A DNA stretch of 64,000 bases from Anaeramoeba flamelloides (taxonomy: Eukaryota; Metamonada; Anaeramoebidae): positions 10,607,001 through 10,671,000 of the forward strand of contig JANTQA010000070.1 in the NCBI GenBank assembly GCA_027625915.1. The letters run 5' to 3'. Position numbers and translations under genes: made by a program. The notes under the pieces are model-generated. The model worked only from the letters and a program-made list of their open reading frames with translations, was not told where the DNA came from and made no database searches. Shown one piece after another: positions 54,310 through 64,000 of the stretch. Every line of letters starts with the position of its first letter. The stretch's first letter is position 1.

Positions 54310-56668
54310 AACATTTTTTTTTTTAGATATGAATATGGATGGATTGTAGTTTTCAACTGAAGATTTCTGGAACCAATTACAAAAAAAAAAAATACTGTAA
54401 TTTTCCAATTGATCAACAAAAAAACTTATTTCCAATTACTCAAATATTTTTTCTAATAAATACTGATAAATTACAATAAAGGTTTGAAAATTTTTACCTT
54501 TTTTCCTTTTTGAAATTTTTATGATCAAGCTTGGAATAAAGCATCTTATGAAGTGAACTGTAAAGAAATTCTGTAAAATTAGTTGTTTATCAAAATATTC
54601 TTTGTAGTGGACTTTTTGATAAGAAACAGTTCGAAGATTTATAAAAATGGAAATTGAACTAAAAATTTTTTGAAATTTCTTAGAATTTATCAGTAGTTGA
54701 AAAAAAAAATCAAAATGTCTTCTTAAAATCAATTAGAAATGATATTTTTAAGGATTATGCTGGTATTATTTTTTGATCTTTGAGATTAAATTTTGTAGAT
54801 TATAATTACTTTTAAGCTGTACAAGAAAAAATTAAAAATTTTGAAAATGATCATGATCAAAAAATCAAATAATTCTCTTGATCAATTTAATTTAATTTTT
54901 TTAAAAGGGATTTGGAAGAAACTGATTCAATTTGACTTACCATTAAATTCTATATATTTGTTATCTTTTGGGAATTATATGGTTTCGATAATTTTAAGTT
55001 TTTTTAATCATAAATAAAATTTTGCAAATTTAGGGAAAATATTTTTCAGTTCACTTGATTTGATTTCTTAATTGAAAAGAACATAATAAACAACATTAAT
55101 AAAACACACCAAAAGTTTTTGATGGCAATATTTAGTCAAATAAAGATTTGAAAAAAGTTACAAATTTATATTGAAAATTGATGGCTAGATAATATTTGAC
55201 GACAATTTCCTCCCAATTTTTTTCTTTTTTTTTTAGCGAGATCATTAAAAAAAGTAGTGAGAAGATACTGTTTTTTTAAATAACTCCTCTTTGATAGCTG
55301 TCTTAATGATTGTTCTGATCATTTGTAATGTAAGTTTATCTGAAAATGGAAAAAATAAGTTTAATTAATTAGTTTTTTACCTCATAAATTTACCAAAAAT
55401 ATGTTATCTTATTTGGTTTTGTTCATTTCTGAACCTTTTTTTGTAAAATTAAAAAGATTCTCTACTGCTCTTCGAGATAAAAGTGTTTGGTTATTTGTGT
55501 TTCTCAAAAAGGATTAGTTAGATGAATGGGATAGTTGTAAAAACACTACACATGAAATATTTAAATATCAAGATCTGAGAATAATTTATGAAAAAAATTC
55601 TTTCTAGGTAATTTCTATTCTACCAAATCTCTTGTAATCTCAGACTAAAAAATCAAAATTTTTATTTCTTATTGTAAAAATATTTTACTGATTATTTTAT
55701 GAAAAAAGTTGAAACTCACTTAAATCCAATTCGAAAGGAAATTGTCCTTAATACAGTTTTACTTTTGTGGAATTGAGATATAATTTTAACTTCTATTTGA
55801 ATGAATTAATCAGTCAATAAAATTCTCTCAAAAATAATATAATAGACAATGATCCAGTTTTGGTTACTCTTGAAAAGAATAAAAAAACGATACAAATCTA
55901 GTTTGAACTGTGTCCTTTTAAATTTTCTATAAATATATAATTTTTGTAGGCAAAATAAAGAGTATTTTCCTGTAATTTCCTTGAATCTACCAAATTCTTA
56001 GCAATAATTTAAATGAATGTTTCTTCTATTTCTGGTGACAGTATTTTTATGGTTCAGATTACTTTTTCCAAGACAATTAGTTCTAATTAGAAATCAGAAC
56101 GAAAAATATCTTAATTTGAGAATTTTAAAAAGATAATTTCAATAACCGTGGGAAATATTTTTTCCGTTTTTGCAAATTTTTACAAGAAAAATGTTTTGGG
56201 TGAATAAAGACTCTGGTTGTTCCAAACTTGTGAGACTTTTACTGTTGGGATAAAATTAAAATCGGACTATCTTAATTTAAGTTTAACTTTTAAAATAATG
56301 AAGTGGTTAATAACAAAATCCAAATCAAAATGAATTTACAAATTTTCCCCAAAAGTTTTACTCTTTTCCAGAGAAGAAAAAATAAGCTTTGGATCTTTCT
56401 TATAATCATAAAATTGAAATTTTAGTAAAAGTAACAAAGTTCTTAATTATTTTTATTGATCAGATAATGATGTTTTTTGTTGATAATAAACTTTGAATTA
56501 AAAAAATTTTTCAAAATAATGATTTTATTAAAAGCAATAAACAGAATAAACCAACGAAAGGAAAATAAGACAAGTAATTTGGGTATTAAAATCAAAAATA
56601 GCAAATCTGTAATTTATTTTTTAATATATTTCAAAAAGAGAAACATCTTTTCACAAACAAAACTCTTG
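54310..56668. other. Intergenic, upstream of the PAS gene
   Basis: AT-rich. No gene family was recognised, including in the minus-strand frame at 54436-54732. An in-frame extension of the PAS gene reaches back to 56477, but it is Lys/Ile/Asn-rich and unlike the domain. The PAS gene promoter presumably lies in the last few hundred bases. Confidence 0.35.
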
Positions 56669-57333
56669 ATGGGAAACCAAAGTGAACATTCAAAATCAAT
56701 TGAGATACCAAAATCAAGAACAAAAACATACTTTGATATTTTTTATACAATCACAGCACCGATCATGCTTCTTGACTGTAAGCACATGTCCTTGGTTGAC
56801 ATAAATAACTCTTGTTCAGATCTCTTTGGGATCAGTTCAGATGGGTTACTCTTGTCTACTAACCCTAGCCAATTTTGGCCAAAGACACAACAATACTACG
56901 AAAACAAGAGTAGTAAAAATTTTTTAAAGACAAGACTTAAAGAATCTCTCAAGTAAAAACCAAATTCCAATTTCGTATTTTTGTTTTGTTATAGAATTTC
57001 GTTTTTTTTTTGTCCAACTTTCGATTTTTATTTCACTAAAATTGAAAATCAAAAAAACAACTAAATACTAATTTCTTATTTTCTTTTACCTTTGCTAACT
57101 TTGATTTTTATATTTCCCAAAGAAACAAAACTAAGACAGAATTTATTTTTGAGTGTCTTCATACCAAAGGAACAACTTTATGGGTGCAATTTTCTGTCAC
57201 AAAGATCACCATTTGGAAAAATTCAATCTTTCAAATTGTTGTGAACAAAATACCTTCTCCTACAGAAAAAATAATCAAAAACGATGTTACAATAGAATAT
57301 TTTACAAAAAGTGAGCAAGATTTTGACAACTAA
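56669..57333 (+). CDS. Small single-PAS-domain protein
   Basis: PAS domains are small sensor or dimerisation modules. Two exons (56669-56952 and 57123-57333) join to 164 aa through a 170-nt GTAAAA...AAAG intron in phase 2, which restores LKNKTKTEFIFECL. The domain spans residues about 23-145. It shows YFDIFYTITAPIMLLD, then MSLVDINNSCSDLFGISSDGLL (the usual V-D-x-N-x-x-x-x-x-x-F-G block), a Pro/Trp segment FWPKTQ, and after the junction EFIFECLHTKGTTLWVQFSV and FQIVVNKI, the last two PAS strands. No kinase, cyclase or DNA-binding partner is attached. The start MGNQSEHSK was chosen because the upstream frame is low-complexity. Gly at position 2 allows N-myristoylation, but the Ser is at 5 rather than the preferred 6, so this is only a possibility. 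The ligand is unknown. Confidence 0.8.
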
Positions 57334-59669
57334 CAAAAAACAATTCAATTAGATTCAAAAACTAATCAGTATTTACACTAAAATCCAAAATCCAATGTTG
57401 TGGCTTGATTACTGAAATTTTCAATTACCGATTTTATTTGATAAACAGATTGTTGTAGATACAAAACAAATCAAAGGCAATTTTATTACAACATTAATTT
57501 ATTGTCAATGAATTTTCTTTTTTGTTTTTCATAATTTTCTGGTTTTATTGACTCACAACACTTTTCTTCTTCATTCTTGTATAAAAATAATTAATTTAAA
57601 TTACTAAAGTTTTGAAATTTTTTTAAATTTTTGTTTATTTAATCCACTTTATATAATTTTTGAAAGGTTATATATAGAAACTTTTATAAAAAGGATATTT
57701 TTCCAATTAATTAATTTAAAAAAAATATCATTTATTTATTAAGGGTCGGTTGGAACTTTATATTTTTACAAATACCATTTATGTGTATCCTTACCCTTGT
57801 TCCACTAAAAACCATTTTTGCAACTAAAATTGATTTATCAAGCCTTAAAAAAATTATTAAAAAAATTAAAAAAATAGAAAAGTATAATTTTGTAAAAGAA
57901 TTATAGAATATTTTTTTTCTTTAGGTAGTAAGTACATTTTACCATTTTAACAATTTGAATCATGATTCAATTAAAGAAAAAATTTTTTTGAGTACCATGA
58001 GATATCGTAACTTAGAAATAGAAATATCATTCGCTAGTCTATTTGTGAAAAGAACCGAAAGTATTATATCTTTCAATATGTATTTTTCAATTTTTTAAAT
58101 ACATCTTTTTTTATTAGATTATTGGTTTTATTAAATAATGTTTTGAAACGAGAAATGTGTTTATTGTCATGTGTGAAATTAATCTAAGAAGAAACGAAGA
58201 AAATAGACATAAGAAAGTATTTTTTAAACAAATACTTTCTGATAGAAGACAAAACACAAAAGATCACTTTTCCCGAATAAACTTGTTCAAATCAAGAATA
58301 AAAAAAAATAAAAAATTTAACCAAACTATATTTTTTACAAGATTTATTTACTTTTTATTCTTAATTTATATTAAACCAATCAAGTTATTACTTGTGAATT
58401 TCTCATCCGATTTCTATTTATTATTATTTAAATAAATAACCCTTTTACAAATTTATTTTAAAAATTATTTTTTCAAATATTTTTATGAAACATTCCGATT
58501 AAAAAAAAGATACAATAAATAATAATGTTTCATTATTAAAGTTAAAGAGATTGAATAAGTAGAATCAAAAAAAAAAAAAAAAAAAAAAAGAAGTTTTCAT
58601 CCAAAAAGAAAACTTGAGAAACAATTGATAACATAATTCAGAATTATTTTGAGTTTTCAATTTTAACAAATAATTTGTTTTAAAATGAAACAAATAGGCC
58701 GAATAAATCTTTATTACAAAGAAATATTTCATAACATTTATTTTTGTAAATAAAAACTAGAATTAGATGGAAGAAATGAAAATAGGAATTTAAAATTCAT
58801 TTTGGAAATTCTTTAGAAATAGAAAGTAATTTTTTTTTTTTATTTGGATATAAATGATTACTTATAAAAAAATTAATTTTAGGTTACTTAAATATGGTTC
58901 AATATCAGTTTTGAAAAAATATAATAAATTGTGATTTTTTTTTTCTTATATTAATTCTAGGTATATTCATATTTTTGTAATTATGTTTACCTTTTCAACT
59001 TGTTTATGAAGTGATCCTTTTAATCAATTTTTATCCTCAACCCCTTTTCTAAATTTTAGAATTATACTTCTTCATTTATTTGTTTTTAAACTCTCTTCAT
59101 TTGAAGATGTTTTGTTATTTAAAGATTGTTTGTCTGGATATACAGTTTACGTATGACTGTTTTTCTTCTTAAGATATCAGTAAATTGCATAATTTTATGA
59201 TATCTTTGTAATTATTAGTGTTTTTTACTTTATTCAAGATCTTTTTTTTTCAATTTTATTGATTTTGGTATTAATTATATTTTTTTGACCTTTTGAAAAA
59301 AATTATCTTATCAAACTTATTGATAAAAAGGTTATATTAAACAACAATTATCGTTTTCATGAAGATTATTTTTTTTTATTTTATCTTAAACTATTAATAT
59401 GAAAGGAATTGTTTCTTGATTTATCTTTTTAAATATCTTATTTGCCAGTCAAGATCGAGTTAAACCCAAACTTTCACTGTACAGACATAAAAAAAAAAAA
59501 AAAAAACAGAATAATGTGATCAAAATTTGAAAAAATATAAATGATTTATTAAAACTATATTTACATACATAACAAACAAAAACAATCGAACAATAAAAAA
59601 ATATTAAAATCCAAGTTATAAAAAAATTCATATAAATGAACAAATATAATGGATAAACAAACACACTGA
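57334..59669. other. Intergenic between PAS gene and SRPK-like kinase (convergent)
   Basis: AT-rich. An A-run at about 58568-58589 and a frame at 58157-58435 lack recognisable features. The last 230 bp before the kinase stop presumably hold its 3' UTR on the minus strand. Confidence 0.35.
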
Positions 59670-62600
59670 TTAATTTTGTAACCAACTATGAAGCAATAAT
59701 TCTTTTGCTATACTTCGTTGATTAACATTATAATTTAGCATCAACTTTAAAAAATTGGCAATTTCATGAGCCTGAATCACTGTGAAATCAAATTTTTTAA
59801 ACAATAGTCTTTCCAAAGAAAAATATTTTACACAATTTAGCTTCTTTTTGGAATCGAATATTTTTGCAAATTTTTTTGATTTGGATATAATTTTTTTTGG
59901 TATTTTTCCAAGATGCCTTACCATTAACATTAAATGATATTTATCTTGTAGTATTGGGTCATTGTATTCGACATTAAATAAAATGTCGCCTGTTAACAAT
60001 TCATAAAGCATACAGCCAAGCGACCAAATATCTACACCTTCATTATACTTAATCCCTAAAACCACCTCGGGGCTACGGTATGCACGAGCTTGTATAAGAA
60101 AATTCAAATTATCCCTTAATGGGAGTGCGTTGCCAAAATCAACGATTTTACATTGGGTATTTTGATATTTTCTCAATTTATTACCTCCACTTCCCCTTTG
60201 ATTGGTTTTACTGCCTTTTTTTGTTTTTTTATTATCAATATTTGATTTGTTCCTATCTTTCTCCCTGTTATTTAACTCTGGCTTGTTTGGGGATTTGATA
60301 AGCATTAATTGTGAACTACTTTTGACCTTTGATTCATTCTTTAATATTATTCTTTTTTTTTGGGGGGCTTTTCTATTTTGATCCGCATAATGCTTTGATT
60401 TTTTATAATATCGGATTTGTGGGGCATTATTAATCACTGAATTTGTTCTATTTCCCCTTTTTCCTTTGATATTTATATTAGAATATTTTTTTGAATAAGA
60501 CGTAGAAATTGTTAAATCATTTCTATATTTTTTCTCAGTAATTTTACCAGTTCTACGTAATTTTTTTTTTGTAATTATTTTATTTTGATATTCTATTTCA
60601 TCCCGTTTGTTCTTGTTCTTGATCTTGTTCTTTTTATTGTTTTTGTTCTTTTTATTGTTCTTGATCTTGATCTTGTTCTCAGTCTTGATCTTGTTCTCGA
60701 TCTTGATCTTGTTATTGTTCTCATTTTTGTTTTTATTTTTATTTTTGTTATTCATTTGATCTTTTTCTTTTAAATTACTATTTGAAGAAGAATTTAAATG
60801 ATTATTATTTAAATTGCCCTTTGAATGGATTTTAATTTGTTGAAGTGCTTCTCGAAGATTTGAATTGTTTTTTTTAATTTTCATTTTCAAAGACTTTGAT
60901 ATATATCCAATTCTTTGATATAACATAATATTTTCAGGTTTTAAATCAGTATGAATAATCTTACATTTGGTGTGTAAAAAAACAAGACCCTCCAAAATTT
61001 GTTTTGCAATGCATTTGACCATCTTAATCGGAATACCTTTGAATTTATATCGCTTCATTAAACTAAAAAGATCATTTTCATCAATTAATTCAAAAACCAA
61101 ACAATAATCTATGAAATGTTGTTTTGGTTATTATTATTATTTTTTTATTTTTTTTTTTTATTTTTAATGATTTTTAATAGACAGGTTTGTATAATAATTA
61201 AAATAAAATTCAAAAATAGAATATCAATAATAAGAAAAAAAAAAAAAAAAAACAATAATAAGAGGAGAGTTGTATTAAAATTATGAAATTACAGTCTTTC
61301 CAAGGCTACCATGAATTTTTATATGAATCAAATTTTGATGCTGATATAGATTTTTAAAAAGTTGGATTTGAGGATAAGAAAGCTCATATTGAAAAAAATT
61401 TGATTCATATAAAAATTCACGGTAGCCTTGGAACAGCTGTATTAATATTTTGAAATTGCCATTTGGTAAAAAAAAATGAAACAGGAAAAAAAGTGAAACA
61501 CGTTTTTTAATAGGGAACCTTTAAAAAATCACTGAAAATGAAAAGTAAAATCGATTAATAATAATAAAAATAAATGATTAAAGCCAAAATAAAGGATTAA
61601 ACATAATAAGAGTTTTTCTAGAATACTATCATTAAGTAATGGGATTTTCTTTGATAGATCTACTATTAAAAGTTTGTTAAAAAATTTTACAAAACTAAAA
61701 TTGAAAATTTTTTCCCGTTTATAATTCAAATACCAGTAATATAGACTTTCCAACATAACACTAAAAATATTTTAAACACCTTTTTCAAGAATTAACTTAA
61801 TTCTTTAATAAAAATAATAGGTTATTTTTTTTGGTTTTGTCTTGAAAAAATGCAAATTTTGGATTGCAAAAAAAAGACTCAAATTAATAAATTGTTTAAA
61901 TGAGCTTAACTCGTCCATTTCAGAAGTGGAAACACAAATTACATGAAAAAAAATTTTTTTCATAGGATCATTGACAAGATTTCATTTTATTTTGAAAAAA
62001 TACGACTCCCTTAAACTTTTTTTTGTCAATTGAATTTTTTGCCAATTAAGTGCCCATGAAATTTTTTTTTGTTTAATTGTGAGTCATTTATAATTTTTGA
62101 TTGTAAAGTGGATTTTTCATCTTCAAATCCTTTCAGTCTTTACTTGAATTACCTTTTAATTTGTACATCAAAAAGAAGTCACTCTCAAGTTACCATTTTG
62201 AGAGAAACCACACCCTTAGTATGGAGGAAATTCATGGTATTGACAATACAAAGAAGATCGAACAAATTTTTATCTTCTTTTTCATTTTTGAAAATATTGA
62301 GAAGGAAGGAACAGTCAATTAAATTGTTATTAATTAGCATTTAAAATAGGTGACTGATAAATTTGTAACCTACGAAACAATTGCAATCAAAAAAGAAAAA
62401 GAAAGCAACCAAAAAAAACAGAAAAATCTGAAATCCAAACGTTTTTCATTTTTGTTTCTATGAACAAAATAGTCAAGCAATTTTATGACTCTTATAGAAC
62501 CAAAGCCTTTTAATTGGTTGATTTTTTTTAAGATTTTGATTTCTTCGCGGGCATGATAAATGAACTGCTGTTCACTTTTGATAATTTTCATCGCAGCAAA

Positions 62601-62923
62601 GTTGTTCTCTATTTCATCATACACAAGCCATACAAGCGAATGAAACCCCCTCCCAATCTTGCAAAGAGAAACGTATCTTTTTTTAAACAATTCACCAACC
62701 TGTACTTGGTAATAACTACCTTTTTTTTGAATAAAATTTAGTTGAAATAAGAGAAAATTTTGGTGTTTTCTTGGTTATCAAGAGCCTGAAAAAAAGCCTT
62801 ACTATTTTGTTCATTTGGATGTTTTGTTTCATTCTTTGTGCTGGTAAAATCTTTTTTGGTATTGAGCTTGTTCTGTTTATTTTTGGGTTTTTGTAAAACC
62901 TTTTGTGTATGTTTCTTATTCAT
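59670..62923 (-). CDS. SRPK-family serine/threonine protein kinase
   Basis: SR-protein kinases phosphorylate Arg-Ser domains of splicing factors. Three exons on the minus strand (62923-62803, 62719-62441, 61108-59670) join to 612 aa. Junctions restore NSSYYQVQVGELFKKRY, the family's block just ahead of the Gly loop, and NEKHYCLVFELID. Motifs are IGRGFHSLVW (Gly loop, 62-71), AMK with catalytic Lys85, and HTDLKPEN (catalytic Asp188; Thr for Arg in HRD is the SRPK hallmark). A Lys/Asn-rich spacer of about 250 aa comes before VDFGNA (Asp457). ARAYRSPEVVLG, DIWSLGCMLYELLTGDILF and a terminal RSIAKELLLHSWLQN follow. A spacer at this place splits the kinase domain in all SRPKs and controls localisation. 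Intron 2 uses an unusual GTTTGG donor, is 1332 nt long and carries a small inverted-repeat element. The start MNKKHTQKVL is the only ATG in the short first exon that keeps the frame. Confidence 0.93.
61290..61441. mobile_element. MITE family 4, inside SRPK intron 2
   Basis: A 152-bp TA-flanked element. Left TACAGTCTTTCCAAGGCTAC and right GTAGCCTTGGAACAGCTGTA are inverted repeats that continue inwards through ATATGAATCAAATTTT and AAATTTGATTCATAT for about 50 bp, leaving a loop of about 55 nt. It lies wholly in intron 2 of the kinase gene, about 180 bp from the exon-3 acceptor, so it probably does no harm to the transcript. This is the only copy in the window. Confidence 0.85.
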
Positions 62924-63118
62924 CTTTTATTCCAGAAATTTAATTTGCAAATAAAAGGGGTAAAAACCAATAATTAGTGAAAAAAATGAGAAATAAATAG
63001 GTTTTTGGAGTGAAAGTAATTAGAATTCAGATAAAAGAAATAAAGGTGAGACTTAAATTGTCTTTCAGAACTCAGAACTAAAAATAAAACTACAATTGTT
63101 TTGTTTTTTTTAAATTAT
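62924..63118. promoter_or_regulatory. Upstream region of the SRPK-like kinase
   Basis: Only about 200 bp lie between the ATG and the next element, a LINE fragment. No promoter motif is recognisable in the AT-rich sequence. Confidence 0.3.
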
Positions 63119-63520
63119 TGAAGAAGTGTAAATTACACTTTAGGATGACTTTTAACTTAAATTTCCTTTCAGAAATCTATAAATAAAATTAAAGATTTAC
63201 TGATTATTAATTAACGAAAATAGTCTTGAACTGTCACAGTTTAACATTATTTCAATAAGATTTAATTCTTTTAATTTGTTATAAAATATTAATCTATCTT
63301 TTTCAGAGTAAGGATACACACCGCTAAAAAATGATCAATATTTTCTATTCTTTCCTTTTGCTTATATTTTAAACTTGAAGTGCAAAATTTATTTCAATTT
63401 CTATTGATTAAATTATAATATCTATATTAAGCAATTAGTAAATGTTCTGAATTTTAACAATATTGAACTTGAAGGATAACTTAATTATTTTTGGTTTACA
63501 AATACTGGTATTTGAATAAT
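63119..63520 (-). mobile_element. LINE 3'-end fragment, copy 3
   Basis: Homologous to the copies at 46.43 and 47.10 kb: GTGTAAATTACAC at the 3' end, GATTATTAATTAACG, TGTCACAGTTTAA, and AGTAAATGTTCTGAATTTTA at the coding side. It lies on the minus strand, 5'-truncated, with its end near the promoter of the SRPK-like kinase. The zinc-binding frame is more decayed than in copy 2. Confidence 0.7.
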
Positions 63521-64000
63521 AAATGCTACAAATTTTCATTTCATTTTCAATTTTCTTTTTCAAATAGAGAACACAAATACCAAGCTACTTGTTTGTAACT
63601 CTTTTTATTAAAGAAAAATATGGGATTGAAAGTGAAAATTGTTTCTCATTTAGAATTAAAATACCAGTAAATATTTTTTGGTTTTTTATTATATTAAGAT
63701 ATTCTTTTGAGTGTCGTCAAGTGCTGAAGAGTTCCATAGAGTACCATCAAGAGTCTATCTTTTTTTTAATTTAATAACATACTATAGTCAAAATAAAGCG
63801 TGCAAAAAAATTTAACATGTGTTTCAAAAGAAAAAGTGTGTTTTCTAGATTAACCAATACACTAACCAATCAAAAGAAACCAATAATAAACCATAAAAAA
63901 ATATGGTGTTGGTTTCTTAAAATTCTATTATTGAAAAAGAAATTCTAAAAATGAAGGATCAAATTACCAAAAATTTATCTCAAAAAATAGAGTAAATTTT
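63521..64000 (+). repeat. Dispersed repeat copy at the right edge
   Basis: About 63810-64000 matches the reverse complement of about 690-894 and, more weakly, 41.85-41.99 kb. Shared words include TTTCAAAAGAAAAAGTGTG and AAGAAATTCTAAAAATGAAG. It runs out of the window, so the copy continues to the right. The short open frame at 63589-63774 has no recognisable content. Confidence 0.55.

Noticed and set aside
56477-56668. Upstream extension of the PAS protein
   Set aside because: It is open in frame but Lys/Ile/Asn-rich and unlike any part of a PAS protein. The MGNQ start is preferred, though transcript data could overturn this.
62785-62802. A 17-nt GT-AG interval (GTAAGGCTTTTTTTCAG) as an intron of the kinase gene
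   Set aside because: It is too short and would remain in frame only by chance. Splicing the same donor to the acceptor at 62720 restores the conserved SRPK block.
1-64000. tRNA, rRNA, snRNA or CRISPR loci
   Set aside because: I looked for B-box-like GGTTCGAATCC words, U6 and U2 core words and regularly spaced direct repeats, and found none. A covariance scan would be needed to exclude diverged tRNAs.

Overview
This is a very AT-rich eukaryotic window. It holds nine recognisable protein genes separated by long gene-poor stretches full of degenerate repeats. Eight of the nine genes have, or need, introns. Every intron I could place is GT-AG, most are about 80-400 nt, and the splice sites could be fixed from protein-family conservation. 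SCC3 appears to be a single exon. The lineage looks like a free-living amoeboid protist. The asparagine/lysine-rich and acidic low-complexity tracts, a short PAS-domain protein starting MGNQ, and the Ras, profilin and rhomboid set remind me of Anaeramoeba. That placement is inference from memory, and no rRNA or organellar marker is present to test it.

Layout. 1-4 kb: degenerate dispersed repeat plus a Tc1/mariner-type MITE. 4.0-5.1 kb: adenosine kinase (+), first exon not located. 5.1-8.2 kb: repeat-bearing intergenic DNA. 8.2-12.9 kb: beta subunit of the AP-3 adaptor complex (-, five exons). 16.1-20.7 kb: SCC3/STAG cohesin subunit (+). 23.4-24.1 kb: Mediator subunit MED31 (-, three exons). 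30.1-30.6 kb: profilin (+, two exons). 33.3-36.3 kb: large foldback repeat split by an insertion. 36.5-37.5 kb: Ras-family GTPase (+, three exons). 37.5-44.1 kb: repeat field. 44.1-46.0 kb: rhomboid-family intramembrane protease (+, three exons). 46.0-56.7 kb: mobile-element graveyard (LINE 3' ends, palindromic MITEs, Tc1-like relics, a TTAA-flanked element). 56.7-57.3 kb: small PAS-domain protein (+, two exons). 59.7-62.9 kb: SRPK-family protein kinase (-, three exons). 62.9-64 kb: another LINE 3' end and another copy of the repeat seen at the left edge.

The genes are ordinary housekeeping and signalling functions: nucleoside salvage, vesicle sorting, chromosome cohesion, transcription, actin, small-GTPase signalling, membrane proteolysis, sensing and splicing-factor phosphorylation. 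They do not form one pathway. Nothing resembles an operon or defence island, and I found no convincing new biological system. The most informative parts are the repeats. Several nested insertions give a relative order of events, and at least five families of small inverted-repeat elements can be told apart by their termini and flanks (TA or TTAA).
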